Below, piece by piece: positions 35,367 through 46,703 of a DNA stretch of 64,000 nt. The position numbers and the translations under genes are program-made. Under the pieces are notes generated by a model. The model did not search any database. It saw nothing but the letters and a program-made list of their open reading frames with translations, and was not told the origin of the DNA. Positions within the stretch are counted from its first letter, which is position 1, and each line of letters opens with the position of its first letter. The stretch comes from Laetiporus sulphureus 93-53 (Eukaryota; Basidiomycota; Agaricomycetes; Polyporales; Laetiporaceae): contig NW_024468521.1 of the NCBI RefSeq assembly GCF_001632365.1, positions 474,926-538,925 on the forward strand, written 5' to 3'.

Positions 35367-35610
35367 TGTCATGATCACCCTCACGTTACAGACAACTCTT
35401 GCACTACGGACTCCCGATGGCCTTCCATCCTGTACTCTCCATTCTACACAAGTTGCATCTGCTCCGCAGTGCGCTCTCGACCACTCGTGGTTGGATAGCC
35501 TCGAGGCGGATATTCTTCATTTGGGCACAGATGCTGTGAACAATGTTCTAGTTGTGCTCAGCCTTCTTCAGGTGATTCCATGTACTCTTAGCATCGACTC
35601 AGATGACTCT
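35367..35610 (+). repeat. Element A 3' LTR, left part
   Basis: 244 bp matching 28432-28675 and preceded by the polypurine run AGGAAGGGGGGTGA. It stops at AGATGACTCT, where element C begins. The right part is 54400-54605. Confidence 0.92.
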
Positions 35611-35629
35611 TCATCAGCAAAAAAAAATT

Positions 35630-35655
35630 GAAGCTACATCGTGCGATGTAGCTTC
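35630..35655. repeat. Perfect hairpin near the left end of element C
   Basis: Arms of 12 bp (GAAGCTACATCG and its exact complement) around a 2-base loop TG. It follows an A9 run and is the only strong palindrome I noticed in element C. Confidence 0.85.
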
Positions 35656-35849
35656 TATAGTCATGGTTGCTCTATTGGTAAGTTACCCTTCACGGTAGAT
35701 GCAGTAGCTGCCTGCACCACCCATGTAGTGCTCCATAGCAGCCTAGCATCAGTATATTGCTCTATGATAGACACCATGGCCCTGTTGACCAATAGGGTAC
35801 ATTGTGAATAGAGCTCCCTGTAGATACCTTCTGAGCTATACAGTACTCA

Positions 35850-37140
35850 TTGTCCCAATATAGAATTGAATTTCATGCATTGTTTGACAAAACTATATCA
35901 TTTACAAAATGGTCTACCAACTGTCAGCATCCGAAGCATCACTATCACCGGTATGTGCTGCCAACTCCACTTGTGCCTTCACACAAACATCAGTTGACAA
36001 GCCTGTCACCGCTGAATCTTGCAGAGCACCTGATGCATGACTGTTGCAACATCAGTTTGACTTACGAAGTGTGACAAGAGTGAATGACTTACAATGCATG
36101 TCGAACAGCTTCATGCAGATATTCTCCGTGACGATGAGGGATAGTGTTACATGAAATGAAGTCACAGTGACAGTGGAGACGATTTGCACAAAGGCATTAG
36201 CTGTTGATCCTCGAGAGTCTGTGTGGTTGCTCGAAATCGTGTGGTGCTCGAAGTTCTGCAGGGACATGCCCATGTCAGCAAATGGTAAGTGCAATCAGTG
36301 CATCAAATAGATTGAGCTCACAAAATGTGCAAAAGATCCCTTCAGTTGTTGTGTCAAGTACAAAGTTGTCACTTCAACCACGGATGCTGTTATTGACACT
36401 ATTCGTGTTGATCAGGAAGAGCTGAACAAGGCGACATCCTTGTAATTTAAGAAGTTATATCATGTTCACATGCTACTTACCTGTGCTGTTCTGATCACAC
36501 CCTATTTCTGCAGGCTCCACAAAGGCTGAACACATCACGGCTAATGTGCTTCCCATCCTTGACTCCACATACCTCATGCCTTCCTGCCATCTCCTTCTTG
36601 CGCTAACGTGCCTGCACAAAGAGCTGGTCATCGCATCGCTAAACACTTCACTCATGCAAGACACACTAGATAAGATGATCCGTACCATGTAGAAATAAAG
36701 GCTCACCGGGTCCTCCTGCATAGCCACCTTGTGAGTGCAATAATGACCCCGGCCAGGGCCTGCTCATACATCTGCAGTTGGGCTGACTGGGAGGGCTGTG
36801 CACTGGCAGCATTCTCGGACTGGTCATTCTGAGACCGATCCTCAGATCCTGCAAATTGTCCATGACAAACAGTACAATATGTGCTTGCACGCTGTGTAGA
36901 GTAGAACTAGGAGAAATTCAAGCAGGTAAGCTGGTGGGAGGCGAGCTCGTTGAGACTAGTAGAGCAATTTTTGGCAGGTGAGGCAAACTGTAACATGGGG
37001 GGTGAGTGGGCCAAACAAGCAAGATCTGAGAGGTGCGAGTGAGAGAGAACAAGAATAGATAATCGAGGAGGGCAGAACTACGAGGACTGAGGCCTTGAGG
37101 AGCAGCCCATTCACATTGACTGGATGAATGCAGAGAAGTG
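35850..37140. other. Unrecognised internal part of element C
   Basis: Minus-strand pieces such as LCRHVSARRRWQEGMRYVES (about 36600) and NTIPHRHGEYLHEAVRHA (about 36130), separated by splice-like sites, could be exons of one decayed protein or a captured gene fragment. I do not recognise the family. The plus strand has only short frames. Confidence 0.3.
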
Positions 37141-37146
37141 AAGAAG

Positions 37147-37861
37147 TGTCACAGCACTGCTGGATGAGAGAACAAAGAGACTAAAAAGGAATGGTCACGT
37201 GAAACGTGCCACCCTAATCCTCCTGATCCCTATAATCCCTCTGACCCTTATGTGGCTTGAGAGCCTAAGACTTACTTGGTGAAGCAAGCAGTTGGAGGGT
37301 GAGAGAGATATATGAAGGAGCTGCTAGGCTCAGTGGATGCTACAGTGGTAGACGAGGAGAAACAATCTGAAGTTTCGTCCTCTACATGCTGGTCTTATAT
37401 ACATGTACAGCAGGCTATCTTATCTAAGCTACCTATCTACGAGTGTAAGCTAATGGCTGTACATGAAACAATGGAATGTCCGGAAGTAGAACAATAAGTG
37501 GGAAGATCGATGGTTGCCGCAGTAGCACGTGTGAACATCATGCCTATCTTGATTTCTCTTTTGTTCTCCGGTGTGAACATCATGCCTATCTTGGCTTCTG
37601 GCTAAACTAATAGGAGGTGGGAGGCCGATGCGCAACAATAGTCCTTGTTCCCTTTGTTCTCAAATGGGTGCCTCTATTGTATCCTGGAATAGACAGGTCC
37701 GACTGTATCATCCGTGGGTCTGAACCATAACATGTGATGTGGACTATCACCTGATCTCTACACGTCAGGTCTGTGGCTGAGTGGCATGAGATATTGGTGA
37801 AGCACATGATCTGTGGTGTGAGAAAAGTCACGTGCGAACTTTGTGGCAAAAATCTGTGACA
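37147..37861 (-). repeat. B1 3' LTR
   Basis: 715 bp. Bordered on its inner side by the polypurine tract (CTACCCCCCTCTCAAGG on the plus strand, 37862-37878). The part 37585-37861 is nearly identical to B2 53682-53958; the rest (37147-37584) differs clearly from the corresponding part of the B2 LTR. Confidence 0.92.
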
Positions 37862-37916
37862 CTACCCCCCTCTCAAGGCTCATTGTCCTGAGGAGCTAAA
37901 ACCTTTATTTCCCCTT

Positions 37917-38372
37917 CTAGTTGCTCGCAACATTTGGTAGCTTTGGGAGGGAAGCCCTTGGATGTAATATTATCTGGGCTATTCTGTCTCCCAGCTTGAC
38001 CGAAAATACGAAATCTATTGTGTTAATCAGTACGACCTTGAGTTCTCCAGTGTAATCAGGGTCAACGACTCCTGCACCCACATCAATTCCTCATGCAGCC
38101 AGTCTGCTGCGTGGAGCTATTTGTGTATAGGTGTGTTTGGGAGGGTCAATTGCGACTCCCGTTCCTACCACAGCTCGTGAATGCAGAGGGATTTTGTGCA
38201 TTTCTGCTGCATAAATATCCCATCCTGCTGCTTCATTTGAGGATTTTTTTGGTGATTTGGTGAGATCTGTCATTTTATGATACAGGAAGAACTCATCCAG
38301 ATGGTCCGACATATTGATTCTGTGTGTGGAGATCAGTGCAACTTCATACTGTATGAGGATAATTCGAAGCAT
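37917..38372 (-). pseudogene. B1 dUTPase ORF overlapping the end of pol
   Basis: A trimeric-type dUTPase, the enzyme that hydrolyses dUTP and keeps uracil out of DNA. Motif 1 NEAAGWDIYAAE, motif 2 APRSRLAA, motif 3 GIDVGAGVVDPDYTGELKVV with the catalytic Asp and Tyr, and motif 4 GDRIAQIIL appear in order. The glycine-rich C-terminal motif 5 is not found. The frame opens at ATG 38370-38372, inside the chromodomain frame, and overlaps it by 40 nt in the -1 frame. One TGA between motifs 2 and 3 (where Arg is expected) interrupts it, at the same place as in B2. It lies after the chromodomain, directly before the polypurine tract. Confidence 0.85.
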
Positions 38373-41300
38373 TTTCCACCAAAAGTGATGACCCTGATTG
38401 GTGCTTTGGCTGCATCTGGGTGTTGCTGGTGGAATTCTTGAAGAGGCTCATCGGTGTTGGTGAGATTTGTTCGGGGTTCCCATGTTTCATCGGAATGGTC
38501 ATAGCCTTTCCATTTGACGAGGTATTGGACCCTTCCCCTCACGACCTTTGAGTCTAGTATTTCTTCAACTTCGAATTCTGGCTCTCCTTCGATTTCTATA
38601 GCTGGGGGCTTTGGGGGCTCATGGTTTGTGACCGTGTCTTGATGGTACATGATCAACTTGCTGGCATGGAAGACTGGATGGACCTTCATCTGCCTGGGCA
38701 ATTCCAGTCTGAACGTGACTGGGCCTAGTTTCTGAAGTACTTTGTACAGTCCGAAGTTTTGTGTGCTTAGCTTTGCGGATTTAACTTTTACTCTGAGATC
38801 TTTTTCTTTGAGTAGTACTAGGTATCCGACTTTGAATGGGACTTCTCCCTTTTTCTCATTGAAGTACCATTTCATCCGTGAAGCTGAAACTTCCAATGCT
38901 GCCTTTGCCTGTTCTTGTGCCTCGGATCAGTGGGCAAATAGATGTTCCAATGAAGGGTGACATATTGATTCGTGTACGTCTGGTGCCATTTTTGGATGTC
39001 AGCCATATTCGACAAAGAATGGGGAAAGTGCAGTGGACTCATGGGTCTGGTTGTTGTATGAAACTTCTGCTGTTGGCAGGTAATGGACTCAATCATTTTG
39101 TCTGTGGTTACAGTACATGTGAAGGTACTGTTCCAACACCTGGTTAACCCTTTCCATCTGACCGTCTGTTTGGGGATGATATGCTGTAGACATTGTAGAC
39201 TTAATACTGAGCTTCTGGTAAAACTCCTGGAATAGTTTGCTCGCAAATTGAGTACCTCTGTCTGAGATAATCTGGCGTGGCAATCCGTGGAGTTTGAAGA
39301 CTTCATTATAGAATACGTTAGCGACTTGCGACGATGTGACTGTGTCATCCATTGCATAGAAGTGCGCTCACTTCGTGAGTCTGTCTACGATGACAAGTAT
39401 TGCCATCTTCCTTTCTCCCCTAAAGTCCATGGCTGGTGGAAGTTGTGTGATGAGATTGACTGTGACAATTTTTCATGGTCCTCCTGGTACCTCATTTGAT
39501 TGTAGTAGTCCACATGGTTTTTCTCTGGAGTACTTGTTGCGTTGACAACTGTCGCAGCCTTGTACATATTGCTTAACCATTACAGACATTCCTGGCCACC
39601 AATAATTCCGAGTGATAAGCTCCAACGTCTTGAACCTGCCTGGGTGTCCAGCTGGTAATGTGTCATTATGGAGCTTTATTAGGTCGAGGCATAGTTGTTG
39701 ATCTTTTGGGACGTAAACCTTTCCACGATGGAGTGGCAGTCCGTGCTCAAAGTTCCATTCTGCGAGATTTTTTCTAAAATCGTGCTGTCCTGTAGTCAAA
39801 AGTGCACGATAATCCTTGGTCATCATGTCATCTGTGAGTGCCTTCTTGATCCTTTCCAGTAGTTGAGCATCATCAACTTCAGATGCGTGAGCGGATCGAA
39901 TCACATTAATAGCGAAAAATTCAGGTTTTAACAGCATTTGATTCGAATTGTCGCTGTCTACCCCCCTCTCATGGTCTGGCCTCCTGGACAGAGGATCAGC
40001 ATGTAGCATTGTCTTTCCAGGTCAGTGACTGAGTACAAAATTGAATCATGTGAGGAATAATGCCCAGCGCGCTTGACGCCGGGATAATTTCTGTGCCTGA
40101 CGGAAGTATGTAAGGTTGAGATGGTCTGACCAAATCTCAATGGGTCCTGGGTGTATTCTTCTAGTGCCCTAATGATTGCAAGCATCTCCTTGTCGTAAAT
40201 CTCGTAGTTTCGCTCATGTTCATTGAGTGACTTGGAGTAGTATGCGACTGGATGCCAAAGCTTGTCTTCTCCCAGTTGTTCGAGTACTGCACCAGTTGCA
40301 TAGTCTGAAGAATCTGTCTCCAGTCAGTAGGGTGCAGTGTCGTTGGGGAGTTGTAGGATCAGGGCTGAAGTAAATGCTGTTTTGAGTGCACTGAAGGCTT
40401 GGTCTTGCTCTTCCTTCCATTGCCAGGGCACGTCCTTACAGGTGAGAAGCGTTAAAGGTCATGCGAGCTTCGCAAAGTCCTTTATAAATCGCCTGTAGAA
40501 ATTTGCAAATCCTAAAAAGGCCTGTACTTGTTTAACCTTAGTAGGTGTGGGCCAGCCAAGTACACCTTCGACTTTAGCAGGATCCATCTGTACCAAGTTC
40601 TTGCTGATGATCATGCCAAGGTACTCGATTGAGCATTGTTCAAAGAAGCATAATACCAGTTTGGCATATAAGTCATTGTCCCAAAGACACTGTAGAACTG
40701 CTTTTACTAGTCGTCGGTGTTCTTCAAGATCGTCCGTAAATATGAGGATGTCGTCTAAGTAGACTACCACCTTTCCAGTGCAAATTAAGTCTTCAAGGAC
40801 TGTATTCATCATTGTTTGGAAGGTGCTAGGAGCGTTGCAGAAACTGAAGTACATTATGGTGGGTTTGAAGAGGCCACGATGTGTGATAAAGGTGGCTTTT
40901 TCTTCATCTCCCTCCCTAATCCTTATGTTGTTGAACCCCCATCTCAGATCAAGCTTCGTAAACATGCTAGCATGTGAGAGTCTGTCGATGAGGTCCGAAA
41001 TGCGTGGGATTGGGAACTTGTTCTTCTTTGTTACTGCGTTAAGGTTCCTATAGTCTTGTACTAGCCTCAGTGATCCGTCTTTCTTTTTGACAAAGAAGAC
41101 GGGTGCTCCTGTTGGACTTCTTGATCTCTTGATGTATCCTTTGGCCAACTCTTGGTCTATCCATGTGTTGAGCGAATTTCTTTCCTGTAGGTTCATAGGA
41201 TATAACTTCGCCGGGCATGGTAATGATGCCTCTGTAACAAGTTCAATTGGGTGATCATAGGGCTTTCTTGTGTGCATTCGTTCTGACTGCTTCTTGGAGA

Positions 41301-41962
41301 ACACATTGCCATACTCATGGAAGTGTTCGGGGATATAGGCTGACCAGTAGTCTTTGTCCTGTTCTTCATTTTGTGGTGCTCTATCCTGATTCCTCTTGGT
41401 GTCAAGACCCATAATGAGTGATGCCACGGCTTGTGCATCAGGGTCTTCTGATAATGACACCCATCTAATGAAGCTGTCCATGTCATTCCAGTTGTCACCT
41501 AACTCCTGGGAACTGATGAACTCCATCAGGTCTTCGATGTGGGGGATGTTTGTGTCTTCCAGGTCCTCCTCCTGGACTGCTACCTGTGAGTGCACATCTC
41601 TGTGAGCAGTGGGTGAAATTGACCGTGAGTTTTCCCCAATCTACTTCTGGGTTATGCTCCTTGAGAAAACTCATGCCTAGTATAATGTCCTTGTGACCTA
41701 TATCGGTGACCAGAAGACTTTGTCTGCTTGTGTGGTTTCCAATAGTTATACTTAGAAGAACCCTTTTCTTAATGGTTCCACCCTTGTTGTGAGATGCATC
41801 TGCATTATAAACCCTGATCTCCTTCTCAAGTGAGATCGTAGCAAGATTCAACTGATCAACCAGCCACAGGTTGATGTAGCAAGAATATGCTTCTGAATTG
41901 AGGAGCGCCTCAGTCTGGACTTCCCTTACTCCCTGTTTGAAGTGAACAGGTAAATCGATCAC
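38333..41962 (-). pseudogene. B1 pol: protease, RT, RNase H, integrase, chromodomain
   Basis: The protease reads LLNSEAYSCYI where B2 has LLDSGAYSCYI, so the catalytic Asp is lost by G-to-A change. RT (40459-41595) is open and complete: DGSLRLVQDYRNLNAVTKKN, FSFCNAPSTFQTM and the catalytic VVYLDDILIFTDD. RNase H keeps LETDSSDYATGAVLEQLGED but has a stop before it and a frameshift after EEYTQDP. Integrase has HNDTLPAGHPGRFKTLELIT to CDSCQRNK and QIISDRGTQFASKLFQEF. The chromodomain is [20 protein letters not shown] and [17 protein letters not shown]. Stops replace the Trp expected in GGP-W-KIVT, LTK-W-AHF, ND-W-VHY and YG-W-HPK. Confidence 0.92.
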
Positions 41963-42066
41963 ATGTTTTGATGAACCAGTTGATGCAATATAGAGAAAAC
42001 TCGATACTGGTACATGCGAGAGCGAGTAGGTACTGTTACAATGTCTATGGGAACTCTGGCCAGACC

Positions 42067-43692
42067 TCAGAGAACCCGCCGAAGAAAATTCTCATCATTT
42101 TCTACCTCCGTGATCCTAGCTGCTTCGACAGCTGGCTCCGGTTCTGCCTCTTTCTCTTTTCCCTTCACGTCGTAGCTGGCGATGAAAGCACGGACTGCTT
42201 CCTCTCTTGCCTTGCTGTCATCGGAGCTGGTTGATGATGCCATTGTCGATATTGCCCTCATTGCTTGTCCGCATTTTGACATTTCGAATTTGCCTTTATA
42301 CTTGGGGTCTGGGTAATGCTGTTTAAATACGAAGGGGTGTTTCCCGCATTGTACGCACAACTTCCTTTCCAGCCATCCTTCTTGTTCCTTGGTGAGTGTG
42401 GATACTCGATCCACAACCATCATGTTGGGGTCCTTCAGGGCTCGTGGTGTCGATGATGATGTTGTTGTTGTTCCGCGCTGTCCTGCTTTATTGGCTCTGA
42501 ACTTCGACTCGAGTTGCAGGCAGAGGTCAAGATACTCTGGCCATGTGACTGGGTCGATGATGCCTAGACTGTCTCGTGTTACCATTGCCTGGCGTACGTC
42601 CTTGTCGCGATGTTCAGCGATATAACCGATGAGAGCTGTGTGTCCCAAGTTGGTCTTGGTGGCCCATTAACAGAATTTTTCTGTGAAGGAGACCATTGTG
42701 GGGTAGGTCTTTGCACAGATCTCCTTCAAGTGCTGTTGCGTGTCCTTGTCTGGGTCGAGCGTCCTGTAGTTAACTTTGAGAATATTGACAAAGTCTTCCC
42801 AAGTACCGAGTGATTGCTGTGCTGCTGCCCTTGTTGCATATTCAGACATGTAGGTGAATGCTCCACCTTCCAAGTGCAACAGTGCCGTGGTAATCTTGTG
42901 CTCATCATCATTGATCTCGTTCCACTGCATCCATATACTGAGTTGTTGGAGCCAGTCCTCCAGACTTCCTTTGTCCGAGTAGTGTGAAGGTTCGGCAATT
43001 TTGACGTGTGGCCTGTTCGATTGGACCATACTGGATGTTTGACCTTGCATCACGGTGACACCGCTTGCTTTGAGTGAAGCTAGCTCATGCCGCAGCTTGG
43101 TATTTGCTGCCTTGATCTCCATCATCTCTGTTTCTATGTCTAGCATTGCCACTTGCATTCCTGAGAGCTCATCGTTGAGCACCATTATATGTGCATCTTG
43201 TGCTTCGATCCTGTCCTTGAGCTTGCTGTTTTCAGTTTGGAGGACTGCCTCCTTTAATCAGTGTTTGTTCTTGTTGTTCTGAATCAATGATTTGAAGGCC
43301 CTCTTGTGTTCGTACGGCTTGTTGCCGAGCACATTATAGACCTTGGCAACTTCAGTGTGGACCGTAAGCTTCATTGCGATGATTACCCATTCTCGGATGT
43401 GATCCAGGACTTCACCAGGAGCGGACTGTCTGAGTGCATCTTCTAGGTGCTCAAATTGATGCCCTTCAAACTCCCAAGTGGGAGGAACATAGGCAGGTAA
43501 GAGTAACGGTGTCAGGGATGTGGGTCCTCTGACTTGCGATGCAGAGTTCTGGGGTCCTAGCCCAGGCTCGGGTGAGTTGCATTGTGAGGCGCGTGGAGTG
43601 CTTCCGTCATGTGCTTTCTCAATGTTTGTGTGGAGTATATCGTCCATTCTTTGCCTGAACATAGATGCGTATGCATGATCAGCTCCCTCCAT
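42067..43692 (-). pseudogene. B1 gag
   Basis: N-terminal part MEGADHAYASMFRQRMDDIL. A strong coiled coil (KAANTKLRHELASLKASG) precedes a capsid region with SLEDWLQQLSIWMQWNEIND and NILKVNYRTLDPDKD. A CxxC-type knuckle remnant (LCVQCGKHPF) is near the end. In-frame stops: CAC-TGA near 43258 (where B2 keeps CGA) and TAA near 42667 (where B2 keeps CAA). These are private to this copy. It runs into pol with a frame change. Confidence 0.85.
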
Positions 43693-43711
43693 TGTGATAT
43701 AGATATGTAGA

Positions 43712-44562
43712 CTAATACAAGAAGTTCAGGTATTGCTTCTTCGTGATAAAAACCAGAGCTTTGACGATCTCCTGTAGCCTTTTCTCCTTTCCTATTTGCT
43801 TGAAACTAATCCCATCTATTTCCAAACAGACCGTGTTAATAACCTGCTTTTCGATGAATGTATATGTGCGTGTTCCGGTGTGTAGGTCAGCGCAGACCTT
43901 GTTGAGCTCTGTAGCGAGGCTATAAATGAGTCCCTGGTGTTCATTTTTAAGATAATATGTGAAAGCTCCCAGAATAGGTTGGAGTCGAAAGCGAGTAGTG
44001 TCCACCTGTTTGGTGAGCATCTCGATGTGAATTGTCAGCCTAACTCGAGATGGGAGCAGGTGAATGGGATGAGCAATGGTGTTTGTCTTTATGAAGTTCA
44101 GCAGTGGCTTGACTGGGATGGGAGCAATAATGGGGGGAGGGACTGCATTGGATATAATGAGTTCTGGAGGTGGTGCCAGCTTGTGACCACCAGTGGTGAG
44201 GCATCCTCATCTGGGCTTGTAGCGTTCGAGCGGTGGGCGCAATCATGAGGCTTGCGAATGATTCCGCACTTTATGATGTGCATAGTATCGATGACCCTGG
44301 CTGCTGCTCGCTGCCTGTCTGTAGATGAGGTGCCTAGTGAGGCAAGGGTGAGGAGCCTTCTGCACTCCTTGTTGGTTTGATGCTTGTAGTGAGCGTCGAG
44401 GTCGATTCTGGGGGTGGCCTTGCACTTTGGTGCCTTGGGCAGCTCAGAGTCTTGCTGAGGCTCACACCAGGTAGAGATCAGATTGGAAGTTATGTCAAAA
44501 AAGCCGTGTGCTATGGCTGAAACTGCTTGTGCTGAAAATATGCGGCCACTTGTGTTAGACAC
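43712..44562 (-). pseudogene. B1 extra ORF between 5' LTR and gag
   Basis: About 280 codons in two frames, also present in B2, so part of the element. The first half opens at a GTG (SNTSGRIFSAQAVSAIAHGF) and includes KAPKCKATPRIDLDAHYKHQ and LLTLASLGTSSTDRQRAAAR. The second half reads EMLTKQVDTTRFRLQPILGA and QVINTVCLEIDGISFKQIGK, and stops 20 nt before gag. I recognise no domain. It may be an N-terminal gag extension or a separate protein. Confidence 0.6.
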
Positions 44563-44585
44563 TAAGCAGGGGCACAGAAAATGAT

Positions 44586-44599
44586 CAGATTGTTTCTAA
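44586..44599 (-). promoter_or_regulatory. B1 self-priming site
   Basis: Reading on the element strand, TTAGAAACAATCTG follows the 5' LTR. Its AGAAACAATCTG is the complement of CAGATTGTTTCT in the LTR about 30 bases after the TATATAAG box. Same arrangement as B2. Confidence 0.75.
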
Positions 44600-45314
44600 T
44601 GTCACAGCACTGCTAGACGAGAGAACAAAGAGACTAAAAAGGAATGGTCACGTGGAACGTGCCGCCCTGATCCCCCTGATCCCTATAATTCCCCTGAACC
44701 CTTATGTGGCTTGAGAGCCTAAGACTTACTTGGTGAAGCAAGCAGTTGGAGGGTGAGAGATATATATGAAGGAGCTGCTAGGCTCAGTGGATGCTACAGT
44801 GGTAGACGAGGAGAAACAATCTGAAGTTTCATCCTCTACATGTTGGTCTTATATACATGTACAGCAGGCTATCTTACCTAAGCTACCTATCTATGGGTAT
44901 AAGCTAATAGCCATACATGAAACAATGGAATGTCCAAAAGTAGAACAATAAGTGAGAAGATCGATGGTTGCTGCAGTAGCGCATGTGAACATCGTGTCTA
45001 TCTTGTTTCTCTTTTGTTCTCTGGTGTGAACATCATGCCTATCTTAACTTCTGGCTAAAGTAATAGGAAGTGGGAGGCCAATGCGTAACAATAGTCCTTG
45101 TTCCCTTTGTTCCCAAATGGGTGCCTCTATTGTATCCTGGAATAGACAGGTCCGACCGTATCATCTGCGGGTCTGGACCATAATGTGTGATGTGGACCAT
45201 CACCTGATCTCTATATGTCACATCTGTGGCTGAGTGGCATGAGATATTGGTGAAGCACGTGATTTGTGGTGTGAGAAAAGTCACGTGCAGACTTTGTGGT
45301 GAAAATCTGTGACA
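44600..45314 (-). repeat. B1 5' LTR
   Basis: 715 bp. Differs from the B1 3' LTR at scattered positions, so the insertion is not fresh or one end was later overwritten. Its promoter fires leftwards, away from the B2 promoter 673 bp to the right. Confidence 0.92.
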
Positions 45315-45984
45315 AGGAGCACAGAAAATGTTTCTGTAAGTGCTATGGGAATGGTCGAAGCATACATAAGCATGTTTCCACAGAGTCAGTGACTATCTGG
45401 CCAATGGCTGTGGCATTGTAATGCACTGTTACGAATACGTACACATCTTAAGCTCATAACTCGAGGAGTGCTGCCCTTAGCGGCAGATCCCTTGCTCACC
45501 TTCAACTTATGTAGATGTGATGCAGCAGCTAGGCCTGCCAACAAATAAGCCTTTATGAGCAAACATTGTCAAACAATGAAAAGCGTCCAGGAGCCACATC
45601 GACCGGTGAGAGCCTTGCTTTGGCTCCAAGCGAGGGATATCAATATTGTTACAAGTTGGTGGAAGACAGGGTTCAGAGACACCACTGTCTTCTTCAAGCA
45701 CCTTGAGTGCTTACACTACCTTATACATAAAAATGAATAATACATACATTATTTGCTCTTCTGACATGTTGACTCTCGAGTCTCAGTAGAATCTATGTCG
45801 TATCTTCATTGGGTAGGTAACATATTAGTGACAGCCACTTGAGACTCTGTAGTGTTGTGTAGCATGGAAAGCAGACAATGTAGATCTACAATGCCCTCCA
45901 TAGCATGAACAGGGTGCTACCGAGGCAATGGGCACTACATAGTGGCAGGTGGACACTATATGGCTAAGGCCTTTTTGCTGATGT
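45315..45984. other. Right internal part of element C
   Basis: Between B1 and B2. A plus-strand frame (MSKHCQTMKSVQEPHRPVRA, 45555-45740) and a minus-strand frame overlap; neither is recognised. Ends in the right inverted terminus at about 45972-45984. Confidence 0.3.
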
Positions 45985-45987
45985 TGC

Positions 45988-46703
45988 TGTCACAGATTTT
46001 CACCACAAAGTCTGCATGTGACTTTTCTCACACCACAGATCACATGCTTCACCAATATCTCACACCACTCAGCCACAGACGTGACGCGTAGAGACCAGGT
46101 GATAGTCCACATCACATGTTATGGTCCAGACCCGCGGATGATACGGTCGGACCTGTCTATTCCAGGATACAATAGAGGCACCCATTTGGGAACAAATGGA
46201 ACAAGGACTATTGTTTGGGATCATCTAGGCAATCAGCTCAAGGTATAGCCATTACCACGATAGGATGGATCGTCTCACCTTTGCCACAGGAGTACATCGA
46301 TCTTCTCACCTATTGTTCTACTTATGGATAGATCTTCCCACTCATTGTTCCATGTATGGTTTAGTTGCCTAGATACATAGATAGCCAATCATCTATTTTA
46401 TAGTAGTGGTACGATGAAGGTTATGTAATCAGGCTCCTGTACATGTATATAAGACCAGCATGTAGAGGACGAGACTTCAGATTGTTTCTCCTCATCTACC
46501 ACTGTAGCACCTACTGAGCCTACCAGCTCCTGCATATATCTCTCACCCTTCCAAGCACTTGCTTCATCGACAAGTAAGTCTTAGGCTCTTGCACCACATA
46601 AGCGTTTAGGGAGATTATAGGGATCAGGGGGACCAGGGCAGCACATTCTATGTGACTGTCCCTTTTTAGTCTTTTTGATCTCTTGTCCAGCAGTGCTGTG
46701 ACA
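45988..46703 (+). repeat. B2 5' LTR
   Basis: 716 bp, TGTCACAG...TGTGACA. TATATAAG at 46446-46453. The predicted transcript start is at about 46478 (CAGATTGTTTCTCC). Confidence 0.94.

Larger units (their letters stand above)
37147..45314 (-). mobile_element. LTR retrotransposon B1 (Ty3/gypsy chromovirus with dUTPase), minus strand
   Basis: Complete 8168-bp element with 715-bp LTRs (TGTCACAG...TGTGACA), inserted in element C. The flanks AGAAG (37142-37146) and AGGAG (45315-45319) fit a 5-bp target duplication with one later change. Order from its 5' end (right to left): LTR, self-priming site, upstream ORF, gag, pol (PR, RT, RNase H, IN, chromodomain), dUTPase, polypurine tract, LTR. Stops and a frameshift kill it. 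Confidence 0.92.
35611..45984. mobile_element. Element C: 12-bp inverted ends, subterminal hairpin, T/T insertion site
   Basis: Inserted in the A 3' LTR and itself interrupted by B1; its own sequence is 35611-37146 plus 45315-45984, about 2.2 kb. The left end TCATCAGCAAAAA and right end TTTTTGCTGATGT are inverted copies of each other over 12 bp (CATCAGCAAAAA). The A LTR before insertion read CTCT-TGCTT, so the element sits between two T residues, or equally has a 2-bp TT duplication. A perfect hairpin lies at 35630-35655, some 19 bases from the left end. Short inverted ends, a hairpin near one end and T/T insertion are reported traits of Helentron/Helitron2 elements; a small TIR transposon is the alternative. 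Internal frames are not recognised and no Rep/helicase is seen, so it is non-autonomous. Confidence 0.6.

Noticed and set aside
35630..35655. Hairpin after an A-run as a transcription terminator
   Set aside because: Intrinsic terminators are bacterial; in this fungal context a structural role at a transposon end is more likely.
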